From contig JADJQA010000024.1 of NCBI GenBank assembly GCA_016712985.1, positions 33,372-97,371 on the forward strand: a stretch of 64,000 nucleotides of DNA, given 5' to 3'. The notes below the pieces were generated by a model, which worked only from the letters and a program-made list of their open reading frames with translations, had not been told where the DNA came from and did not search any database. Position 1 is the stretch's first letter. Each line of letters starts with the position of its first letter. This DNA is from Sulfuritalea sp. GTDB lineage: Bacteria; Pseudomonadota; Gammaproteobacteria; Burkholderiales; Rhodocyclaceae. Shown piece after piece: positions 55,688 to 63,476 of the stretch. Position numbers and translations under genes: made by a program.

Positions 55688-56251
55688 TTACTTCTTGGCC
55701 GGCAGCAATTTGACCGATTCGATCAGAACCGGAGCGGTCGGCACGTTCTGGTGGGGGCCGGCGTTTGCTGTTGGCAGCTTGCCGATCTTCTGCACTATGT
55801 CGAAGCCCTGCACGACCTTGCCGAACACCGCATAGCCCCATCCGTCGCGGCCAGGGTAATCGAGAAAGCTGTTGTCCTTGAGGTTGATGAAGAACTGGGC
55901 GCTGGCCGAATGCGGATCGCCGGTGCGCGCCATGGCCAGGGTGCCCAGCTCATTCTTCAGCCCGTTGGCGGCTTCGTTCTGGATCGGCGACCGAGTCGCC
56001 TTCTGTTTCATATCCGGCGTGAAGCCGCCGCCCTGGATCATGAAGTCGGGAATCACGCGGTGGAACACCGTGCCGTTGTAGAACCCGTCCTTTGCGTACT
56101 GAAGGAAATTCTCCACGGACTTGGGCGCCTTGTCCTGATACAACTCGATGACCAGCGTGCCCTGCGAGGTCTTCATCTCAAGCTGCGGGTTGGCCGCGTG
56201 CGCGGCGATGCTGAAAAGCAATGCGATAGCAAACAGGAACAGGCGATACAT
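55688..56251 (-). CDS. Periplasmic cyclophilin-type peptidyl-prolyl isomerase
   Basis: A 187-residue cyclophilin with a signal peptide (LFLFAIALLFSIAAHAANP) and the catalytic FHRVIPDFMIQGGGF. It folds periplasmic or outer-membrane proteins. ATG 56251 has GGAGG 5 bases upstream. Paralogue of the adjacent ppiB. Confidence 0.94.
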   Translation of the reverse strand: MYRLFLFAIALLFSIAAHAANPQLEMKTSQGTLVIELYQDKAPKSVENFLQYAKDGFYNGTVFHRVIPDFMIQGGGFTPDMKQKATRSPIQNEAANGLKNELGTLAMARTGDPHSASAQFFINLKDNSFLDYPGRDGWGYAVFGKVVQGFDIVQKIGKLPTANAGPHQNVPTAPVLIESVKLLPAKK

Positions 56252-56312
56252 GGGACCTCCAGGGTTGTGGCGTGAAATGTGAAACGTGAAATATGGCGCG
56301 AGACCAGATGCT

Positions 56313-57560
56313 TCAGGCGGCGCCTTCGAAGACAATCTTCCAGCGGCCGCCTTCCTTGATCCAGTACTGGCGTTTCTTCATCTGGTTCGACAGATTGCTG
56401 GAGCGGTAGTCCTGCTCGAAGGTAACAACGACATACTCCTCTTTGCCGGGATTGCGAAACATGCTGATATTGCCGGTATCGATCTTTATCCAGCTCTTGC
56501 CCGCGATGAACTTGCGCTTCTGCTCGATCCAGGCCTGATAGCCCTGGCCGTCGGATCTGAACTTGGGCGAATAGTGCCGCGCGTAGTGATCAACATTGCG
56601 GCTTTCCCAGTCCTGCCGCCATTCCTCGATCATCTTGAGCAGTGAGCTTCGTTCGCTCTGCCAGTCGTCGAGCGAAAGCCATTCGATGCTGTTGCTGATG
56701 ATCACCGGGGTCAGTCCGACCTGCAGGCTCTTCGACAACATGTCGAGATCCTGGTTGGCCAGCACCACGCAGCCGTCCGACGCCTTGGGCGGCCGCGAAA
56801 AGGTGTCTGACGGGGTGCCGTGCAGCCAGATGCCGTGGCCGTTGCGTCCCTGACGCTTGTCCCAGTCGTTGGGATAGTTGATGGGAAAGGCGCCGCTGCT
56901 GCCGTAGAAGTCGGTGAGCTTCTGGCGCGGCAGGCTGGAGGTGACGTGATAGACGCCGATTGGGGTTTTCTTGTCGCCTTCCCGGCTCTTTTCCGCGCCG
57001 AGCTTGCCCTGGGAAATGTAATAGTCGGCGACGAAGCGTGGCGTGCCATTGTCATTTTGATAGAGATACAGCCTGGATTTCTGGGTATCCACGACGACCG
57101 CGTGCTGCTGTTCCGGATGCATCTGCAGCAGATAGCGCGGCACGTAGTCGGCCGGAGGCTTGGTGCGGTAGCCTTTGAGCCGGACAATGGCTTCGTCGCG
57201 CAGGTCCGCCACCTTTTCGCCCGCGGCCGGTCCGCCGCCCTCGCCAAAGGCCATCAGGGGACGGGAGCGGGCCAGCAGCAGATCGCCCATCACCAGATGC
57301 GCCAGGCGGAAATTCGGATAGGCCTTGATCAGCATCTCGGTTTGCTGCATCGCGACTTCAAGCCGGTTGCTTTCGATGGCGTCGAACACTCTCGCCAGCA
57401 GCGGTTCCGGCCCGGAATCGGTATAGCTGGCGTCGACGGCAGGATTGGCGGCATCCTTCTTGAGATGACGCGGCGCCTTGCCGGCAGCTTCGGCGGCGCC
57501 GGTGACCAGCAGCAGGCCGCAGGCCGCAAGGATTGCCGGGAAACGCAACCGGTAGCCCAT
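56313..57560 (-). CDS. L,D-transpeptidase (YkuD fold) with C-terminal NTF2-like domain
   Basis: A 415-residue envelope protein with signal peptide (ILAACGLLLVTGAAEA). The catalytic site is HGTPSDTFSRPPKASDGCVV: His, Ser and the nucleophilic Cys. The C-terminal 110 residues (VDHYARHYSPKFRSDGQGYQ onward) form an NTF2-like domain seen also at the end of the upstream TPR protein. Family members cross-link peptidoglycan or attach proteins to it. The start overlaps the TPR gene stop (TGATG), so the pair is coupled. Confidence 0.9.
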   Translation of the reverse strand: MGYRLRFPAILAACGLLLVTGAAEAAGKAPRHLKKDAANPAVDASYTDSGPEPLLARVFDAIESNRLEVAMQQTEMLIKAYPNFRLAHLVMGDLLLARSRPLMAFGEGGGPAAGEKVADLRDEAIVRLKGYRTKPPADYVPRYLLQMHPEQQHAVVVDTQKSRLYLYQNDNGTPRFVADYYISQGKLGAEKSREGDKKTPIGVYHVTSSLPRQKLTDFYGSSGAFPINYPNDWDKRQGRNGHGIWLHGTPSDTFSRPPKASDGCVVLANQDLDMLSKSLQVGLTPVIISNSIEWLSLDDWQSERSSLLKMIEEWRQDWESRNVDHYARHYSPKFRSDGQGYQAWIEQKRKFIAGKSWIKIDTGNISMFRNPGKEEYVVVTFEQDYRSSNLSNQMKKRQYWIKEGGRWKIVFEGAA

Positions 57561-58648
57561 CAGCTACCGACCCGCTCCTGCAGGATCTGCCATTTGCCGT
57601 CGCGCTTGCCCATCACCAGTACCTTGTTGCTGGATGTCTTGAGGGACGCCGATTTGTAGTGCTGACGGAACTTCACGGTGGCATTGTCGCCATCGACCGT
57701 GACGCGCAGGTTCTCGTAGCTGACCTGGATTGTGCCAGGTTTGGCGATGCGCTTGCGCCGCTCGGCGTCCCACGCCGCGCGCGATTCGCCGGCCGGGGTC
57801 TTGAAGTCGCGGGCATAGGCCGCGAGGTAGGCTTTCACGTCCTTGCGCGACCAGGCGGCTGCCCACTGGGCGATGGCCGTGTCGATCTCGGCCGTCGCGT
57901 CGTCCGCGGATTTCGCCGGCGCCGGCCTGGCGGCCTCGACCGGCTTGCCCGGCGCCGGCGTCGCGACGACGGCCACCGGCGCCGCCGGGGCGACCACGGG
58001 CGCGACGGGCGGTGGAAGCGGCGCCGCGACGGGCGCCGGTGCGGGTTTCGGTGCTTCAGCGAGCTTGACGGGTTCGACCGGACGCGGATCGCCGATTGGT
58101 TTGGTGGCCTTGCCGGGACGGCTGGCGGTAATCATCAGATCGCGAATCAAGGCCAGCTTGTTCTGCGCGCTGGAGTTCGATGAATCGATTTGCAGCGCCT
58201 TGTCATACGCCTGGCTGGCGAGGCGCGCGTACAGGTCACCCAGGTTCTCGTGAGCGGTGGCATAGGACGGATGGGTGCGAATGGCCATTTCCAGTGCCTG
58301 CTTGGCCTTGTCATACTGCTTCTGCTGGGCGTAGATGACCGCGAGGTTGTTGTAGGGTTCGGGCAGTTCCGGGTAATCCTCGGTCAGCTTGGTGAATATC
58401 GCGATCGCCTCGTTGGGCTTGTTCATCTCGGTCAGCAGGATGCCCTTGAGAAAACGCCCCTGCGCATCCTTCGGCTTGGCCGCGAGGTACTTGTCGATCT
58501 GTTCCATGGCCTGGGAGTGCTGCCCCTGCCTGATCTGCTTGCTGATGTCCTGCAGGGTGTCGGCATGGACGGCGGGGGCCAGCGACAGGAGTGCGACGGA
58601 AACTGCTGATGCGAGCAGACGCGCGGCATTGAGGAGGATTTGGGTCAT
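57560..58648 (-). CDS. TPR-repeat protein with C-terminal NTF2-like domain
   Basis: A 362-residue exported protein: signal peptide (VALLSLAPAVHADT), four or so TPR units between residues 30 and 165 (e.g. PEPYNNLAVIYAQQKQYDKA), a Pro/Ala-rich linker, and a C-terminal NTF2-like domain (WAAAWSRKDVKAYLAAYARD) like that of the coupled L,D-transpeptidase. Probably a periplasmic partner of that enzyme. The shared domain suggests the two were assembled together. Confidence 0.85.
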   Translation of the reverse strand: MTQILLNAARLLASAVSVALLSLAPAVHADTLQDISKQIRQGQHSQAMEQIDKYLAAKPKDAQGRFLKGILLTEMNKPNEAIAIFTKLTEDYPELPEPYNNLAVIYAQQKQYDKAKQALEMAIRTHPSYATAHENLGDLYARLASQAYDKALQIDSSNSSAQNKLALIRDLMITASRPGKATKPIGDPRPVEPVKLAEAPKPAPAPVAAPLPPPVAPVVAPAAPVAVVATPAPGKPVEAARPAPAKSADDATAEIDTAIAQWAAAWSRKDVKAYLAAYARDFKTPAGESRAAWDAERRKRIAKPGTIQVSYENLRVTVDGDNATVKFRQHYKSASLKTSSNKVLVMGKRDGKWQILQERVGS

Positions 58649-58689
58649 GGTGTATACTTATCTACGACGGTTGCCCGAAAGGAAAATTA

Positions 58690-58814
58690 GCTACGGCCGC
58701 TGTGCTCGACGCTGGTGGATCTGGCGCCAGCCTGCACTGGATCGAAGTATTGGTTGCGGCCGTTGCGCTCGACGCCCATGAACTTGGCGTTGGCCTTCAC
58801 TGAAACTTCGTTGT
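58690..58814 (+). repeat. 62-base repeat family, tandem copies B and C
   Basis: Copy B (58690-58748) and copy C (58752-58814) share the frame GGCCG-x-GCTCGACGC-x-GGCG-x-CACTG. Copy C ends CACTGAAACTTCGTTGTCG. Copy A (40734-40799) and a right-half copy D (26632-26668, minus) belong to the same family. The 314-base gap between the TPR gene and cysS is otherwise without recognisable genes. Confidence 0.65.
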
Positions 58815-58962
58815 CGCGGGGACAAACCATGCTGAACTCAGCGTCGGATTCTAACAAGAAGCCCGCCCTCCCGACAACCTGACCGCGTTTGATCGATGGC
58901 GCGATAATGCCGGGCTTTCGTATCCATTCTGCTGCTCCCTCCGGCGTTTAGGCGATTCCCTC

Positions 58963-60333
58963 ATGCTGAAGATATACAACACCCTGGCCCGCGAAAAGCA
59001 GGCGTTCGTGCCGATTCAGCCCGGTCGCGCCAGCATGTACGTCTGCGGCATGACCGTGTACGACTTCTGCCATATCGGCCATGCCCGCGTGATGGTGGCC
59101 TTCGACGTGGTGGCCCGCTGGCTCAGCGCCAGCGGCTATGACGTGACCTATGTGCGCAACATCACCGACATCGACGACAAAATCATCGCCCGCGCGCTGG
59201 AAAACGGCGAGACGATCCGGCAACTGACCGACCGCTTCATCGCGGCGATGAACCACGACGCAGCGGCGCTGGGCGTGCTGCCGCCGGACTTTGAGCCGCG
59301 CGCAACGGAGCATGTGGCGCAGATGCTGGAGATGATAGCCATGCTGGAGCAGCAAGGCTACGCCTATGTCGCGGAGAGCCGCGATGTCTGCTACTCGGTA
59401 CGCAAGTTCGCCGGCTACGGCAAGCTTTCCGGCAAGTCACTGGAAGACCTGCGCGCAGGCGAACGCGTCGATGTCATGGCCGGCAAACAGGACCCGCTCG
59501 ACTTCGTGCTGTGGAAGCACGCCAGGGACGACGAGCCCGCCGAAGTGAAATGGACTTCGCCCTGGGGGCCGGGTCGCCCCGGTTGGCACATCGAATGCTC
59601 GGCCATGGGCGCGGAACTCCTGGGCCGGCATTTCGACATTCACGGCGGCGGCCAGGATCTCCAGTTTCCCCATCACGAAAACGAGATCGCCCAGTCGGAA
59701 GGCGCACACCAGTGCCGGTTCGTCAATTACTGGATGCACAACGGCTTCGTCCGCGTCGATGACGAAAAGATGTCGAAGTCGCTGGGCAATTTCTTCACCA
59801 TCCGCGAAGTGCTGAAGAAGTACGACGCCGAAGTGGTGCGCTTCTTCATCCTGCGCGCCCATTACCGCAGCCCGCTCAACTACTCCGACGTCCATCTCGA
59901 CGATGCGCGGCAGGCGCTGACACGCTTGTACACCGCGCTCAAGGGCGTCGCCGGGGAGGTGGCCGTGGACTGGACCGAGGCTCATGCCGTGCGCTTCAAG
60001 GCCGCACTGGACGACGACTTCGGCACGCCGGACGCGATGGCGGTGCTGTTCGACCTGGCCACGGCCGTGAATCGCGGCGAAGCCGCGCTGGCCGGCCAGC
60101 TCAGGGCGCTGGGCGGCGTACTGGGCCTCTTGCAGCGCGACCCGCGGGTCTTCCTGCAAGCGGCGCCCGCAGGCGGCCTGAGCAACGAGGAAATCGAAGC
60201 AAGAGTCGGCGCCCGCGGTACGGCAAAGAAAGCGAAAAATTTCGCCGAGTCCGATCGCATCCGCGATGAACTCAAGGCGGCCGGCATCGTCCTCGAAGAC
60301 GGGCCGCAGGGCACGACCTGGCGCAGGGCGTAA
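58963..60333 (+). CDS. cysS: Cysteinyl-tRNA synthetase
   Basis: A 456-residue class I synthetase. CGMTVYDFCHIGHAR holds the HIGH motif and a zinc cysteine, HIECSAM and PHHENEIAQSE the rest of the zinc site, and DDEKMSKSLGN the KMSKS loop. Near the C-terminus IEARVGARGTAKKAKNFAES includes a copy of the short GTCGGCGCC-type repeat. The last 76 bases recur in degenerate form at 63237-63312. Confidence 0.98.
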   Translation: MLKIYNTLAREKQAFVPIQPGRASMYVCGMTVYDFCHIGHARVMVAFDVVARWLSASGYDVTYVRNITDIDDKIIARALENGETIRQLTDRFIAAMNHDAAALGVLPPDFEPRATEHVAQMLEMIAMLEQQGYAYVAESRDVCYSVRKFAGYGKLSGKSLEDLRAGERVDVMAGKQDPLDFVLWKHARDDEPAEVKWTSPWGPGRPGWHIECSAMGAELLGRHFDIHGGGQDLQFPHHENEIAQSEGAHQCRFVNYWMHNGFVRVDDEKMSKSLGNFFTIREVLKKYDAEVVRFFILRAHYRSPLNYSDVHLDDARQALTRLYTALKGVAGEVAVDWTEAHAVRFKAALDDDFGTPDAMAVLFDLATAVNRGEAALAGQLRALGGVLGLLQRDPRVFLQAAPAGGLSNEEIEARVGARGTAKKAKNFAESDRIRDELKAAGIVLEDGPQGTTWRRA

Positions 60334-60470
60334 GCGACAAGGCGACGGCGAGCTTGCATTCGCGTCGAACTCGCGATGCGGGAGCAAAATGCTTGCGAAG
60401 GGTCTCGGGTTCCGTTGTATTGGCCAGGCGAGCGGCGGCACGGGCGCGACGCCGACACCGATAGTCCGGC

Positions 60471-61556
60471 TTGAGTTGGAGGCTCTGTTCATCCTTGATA
60501 AGCATCGTCTTGGCCACGTACAACCGTCCGGAATGCCTCGGCGTCGCGATCCGTTCGGTGCTGCGGCAAACCGTGCGCGACTGGCGTCTTATCGTCGTCG
60601 GCGACGCCTGCGACGATCGTACGGCCGCGGTGATTGCCGCTTTCGCGGATGATCGCATTGCCTATGTCAATCTGCCGTCGCGCTGCGGCGAGCAGGCGAT
60701 TCCCAACTCCATAGGGATGGCGCTCGCCGACACCGAGTACATTGCGCTGCTGAACCATGACGACGTGCTTCTCGCCGATCATCTCCAGCTTGCGCTGGCT
60801 CGATTGAGGGAAGCGCAATCCGGGCTTTTCGTCGGTACGGCGGCTTTCGCTCGTTTCAGTGCAGCGATGACCAATGGGGGACGGATGCCGATCTTCTCCG
60901 AAGTGACACCGGTCGAGCGGGAACTTGGCGACGTTTTCCGCTTCGGTTCGGAGGCCTTCGAGCCCTGCAGCGCCTGGGTCTTCAGCCGCGACCTGTTCGA
61001 GACCGTGGGGCCCTGGAGAGCCTCGGCGCTGTTGTACAGAACGCCCATGGAGGATTGGCTGTTGAGGGCATGGCGGGCCGGGGTTGGACTGATTCAGGCC
61101 AGCGAGATCACTGTGCTGCGGATGCTGACCCATTACCAGCAGGCCGGTGGCGCGCATGCCTATGAATGGGGCCACGGCGAACATGCAATGGTTGAGCGCA
61201 TGTTCGGCGGCAGCGATCCCGCGGAGATTCGCCGTGCCATCCGGCAGGGCCTCGAATCGGGCCTGGTCGCCGCGCTTCCCCGGCCGGGTTTTTCGCAGAT
61301 GCTGCTGAAGATGATGCGCCGCATGACTGCGCAACAGGAGTGGCTGGCGGAGCGCCTGCTGACCCAGCCGATGGCCGAGGTCTACCGGCGCACGGGCTGG
61401 GATGCTTTCGAGCAGTTCTGCCTCCTGGCGGGGCTTGGCCGGGGCCATGCGATGGCGCTGGCCTTGCGGCTCAGAACCGGCGAAGACCTGCCTCCCGTGC
61501 CGGATTTCAATGAACTGCTTGCCTTCGCGCGCGCGAACCTGGCCGCCGGCCGATGA
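60471..61556 (+). CDS. Family 2 glycosyltransferase
   Basis: About 353-361 residues. The N-terminal GT-A fold shows ISIVLATYNRPECLGVAIRS and the acidic donor-binding motif NHDDVLLADH near residue 85. The start is uncertain: TTG 60471 opens the frame and TTG 60495 lies 12 bases after GGAGG. The stop overlaps the next start (ATGA), so it is coupled to an NDP-hexose 2,3-dehydratase; together they suggest glycosylation with a deoxysugar. Acceptor unknown. Confidence 0.82.
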   Translation: MSWRLCSSLISIVLATYNRPECLGVAIRSVLRQTVRDWRLIVVGDACDDRTAAVIAAFADDRIAYVNLPSRCGEQAIPNSIGMALADTEYIALLNHDDVLLADHLQLALARLREAQSGLFVGTAAFARFSAAMTNGGRMPIFSEVTPVERELGDVFRFGSEAFEPCSAWVFSRDLFETVGPWRASALLYRTPMEDWLLRAWRAGVGLIQASEITVLRMLTHYQQAGGAHAYEWGHGEHAMVERMFGGSDPAEIRRAIRQGLESGLVAALPRPGFSQMLLKMMRRMTAQQEWLAERLLTQPMAEVYRRTGWDAFEQFCLLAGLGRGHAMALALRLRTGEDLPPVPDFNELLAFARANLAAGR

Positions 61557-62893
61557 CGGCCAACTGCCCTCTGCGGGACTGGCTGGAGGAGCGCCGCGCG
61601 GCCTCTCGACTTTCCGTGCGGGTGATTCCATGGCGCGAGTGCACGGCATGGCGCTTCGAGCGGGGGCGCCTCGCGCACGCGACGGGAGGATTCTTTTCAG
61701 TGGTCGGCATCCGCGCTGCCTGCAGCGTCAGTGGGCTCGACGGCTTGGCCGTGCCGATCATCGACCAGCCGGAGGTAGGCATATTGGGCTTCGTTGTTCG
61801 CGCGCGGGGGACCGCTCACGAATGGTTGATCCAGGCCAAGGCCGAGCCGGGAAACATCGGCGCCGTGCAACTGGCGCCGACTGTGCAAGCCACGCTCAGC
61901 AATTTCACGCGACTGCATGGCGGTGGCGCGACCGCCTATCTCGACTGCTTTACCGCACCGGATGGCGGATTCGACGTGGTCGCCGACAGCCTGCAATCGG
62001 AACACGGCAGCCGCTTTCTGGCCAAGTACAACCGAAACATGACCGTACTGGCCGCCGGCCATGGTCCCGATCCGTGCTCCGCCGACTGGCGCTGGGCCGC
62101 TGCCGCCGACCTGCGAGTCATGCTGGCGAGCGATTTCGCGGTGAATACCGACGCCCGCTCGGTGCTGTTCGGTTCGGACTGGCGCCTGCTGGCCGATGGC
62201 GCGCCTTTCTCCCGCTGGCGCGGCGCTTCCGGATGGGGCGCCGGCCTGCTCGCATCGTTCGAGGTCGAACCCGACCAGTCCGACGAGGACGCGGTTTCAT
62301 GGCTGGCCGCCAGGCGCGCGGCGGTCCGCTTCGAGGTCGACGTCGTTCCGCTCGATTCAATGCCGGAGTGGCATGTGACGCCGGACAGCATCGCCCGCCG
62401 GCGGGACGGTCGGGTTTTGCTGCGGGCCTATGAAGTCCGGGCCAACAGCCGCGAAGTCGAGCGATGGGACCAGCCCCTGGTCCTGAGCCATCGAGAAGAG
62501 GCCGTGGTCCTGGTCTGCCAGCGTCGCGGCGGCGCACTGCGTTTCCTGCTGCGGGCCAGCGCCGAGGCCGGCTTTCGCGAACGCGTGCAACTCGGCCCGA
62601 CCTGGCAATCCGACGACCTGACTGCCGGCAATGGTGCCGCCCACCAGATTCTGGCGGCGCTTCAGCGCGGACACGAACGGGATTCGAGACTTCAATCCGA
62701 CGAAGGCGGGCGATTTTTCCGGTCGGTCAGCCGCTATCGGATCGTCGAACTGCCCGAGACCGAGGCAATCGACCTTGAAGCCAGCGGCTACCTTTGGATG
62801 GATCTGGGGCAGATCTACCGGCTTGGTGGAGTCCAGGGGATGTTCACCAACGAGGCGCGCAGCGTGTTGTCAATGCTTCTGTCCTGGCTCTGA
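61553..62893 (+). CDS. NDP-hexose 2,3-dehydratase (EvaA family)
   Basis: A 446-residue protein with two homologous halves, as in EvaA-type dehydratases that start 2-deoxygenation of NDP-4-keto-6-deoxyhexoses. The first half contains GGFFSVVGIR, IIDQPEVGILGF, LIQAKAEPGNIGAVQLAPTV and QATLSNFTRLHGG; each half ends with a W-rich L-x-x-M/L-x-x..N..ARSVL segment (VNTDARSVLF; FTNEARSVLSML). Such enzymes are best known from actinobacterial glycosylated natural products. No NDP-sugar 4,6-dehydratase or other deoxysugar genes lie in the window. Confidence 0.85.
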   Translation: MTANCPLRDWLEERRAASRLSVRVIPWRECTAWRFERGRLAHATGGFFSVVGIRAACSVSGLDGLAVPIIDQPEVGILGFVVRARGTAHEWLIQAKAEPGNIGAVQLAPTVQATLSNFTRLHGGGATAYLDCFTAPDGGFDVVADSLQSEHGSRFLAKYNRNMTVLAAGHGPDPCSADWRWAAAADLRVMLASDFAVNTDARSVLFGSDWRLLADGAPFSRWRGASGWGAGLLASFEVEPDQSDEDAVSWLAARRAAVRFEVDVVPLDSMPEWHVTPDSIARRRDGRVLLRAYEVRANSREVERWDQPLVLSHREEAVVLVCQRRGGALRFLLRASAEAGFRERVQLGPTWQSDDLTAGNGAAHQILAALQRGHERDSRLQSDEGGRFFRSVSRYRIVELPETEAIDLEASGYLWMDLGQIYRLGGVQGMFTNEARSVLSMLLSWL

Positions 62894-63236
62894 CGCAGCC
62901 GATCCGCGCCTGGCGCAGGGCGTGATCGAAGCGCGGGATCGGCAGGTTGTCTGCACCAACGGTCTCTCCCCTCGGTCTCCTGAAGAAGAATCTGCTGGTT
63001 TCCTCGTCGTACTTTTTGAGGACGCTGCAGAAGTGTCGGTCGTGGCGCGTGGCCATGATCCCAAAAACCTCATTTGACACAGAGAACACGGAGAAAAGCA
63101 CAGAGAACACAGAGAGTTATATCGCATCGAGGACTTACCTATCGGGTCCGCTCCGGCTGGGCTTTTTCGGCCAAATTCTGCTGCAATACACTCGGCGGCC
63201 TCTAAAGGTCCAACGGTTGCCGCGAGGTCATGCTTT
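62894..63236. other. Gene debris between the dehydratase gene and the cysS 3'-end repeat
   Basis: No intact gene. On the minus strand at about 62895-63045 a frame reads VLKKYDEETSRFFFRRP, resembling CysS around VLKKYDAEVVRFFILRA, so this may be an inverted cysS fragment. At 63066-63116 lies the left arm of the CACAGAG element (TTTGACACAGAGAACACGGA). The rest is unassigned. Confidence 0.45.
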
Positions 63237-63312
63237 GCGATGAACTCAATGCGATGAGCATCGTCCTCGAGGACGGGTCGCAGGGGACGACCTGGCGCAG
63301 GGCATGATCGAC
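63237..63312 (+). repeat. Degenerate second copy of the cysS 3' end
   Basis: A 76-base segment (GCGATGAACTCAA ... GACCTGGCGCAGGGC) aligned by eye to 60263-60338, the last codons of cysS, with about 65 of 76 positions identical. It lies in the same orientation about 3 kb downstream, so the two copies bracket the glycosyltransferase-dehydratase cassette. Confidence 0.8.
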
Positions 63313-63476
63313 AGCGCGCCAGGGTAGCCCGCCGCGTTCCTGCGGACCTTGCGCAGCAAGAACCTCATGACTCCTGGCGGGCGTGCCGACGTCACCCGGC
63401 ACGGCGCGTCAGAATGTCTGACTGCGCGGGTTCTGCGACGACAGCTCGACTGCGTTGGCCCGCCAGGGCCAGGAAC

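Noticed and set aside
62844..63110. A minus-strand gene resembling CysS
   Set aside because: Only about 20 residues resemble CysS, the start lies in the CACAGAG repeat and the frame runs into the dehydratase gene; treated as debris.
60334..63312. A complete integrative element next to cysS
   Set aside because: No integrase, excisionase or mobilisation gene is present; only the duplicated cysS end supports integration, so the claim is limited to a possible remnant.
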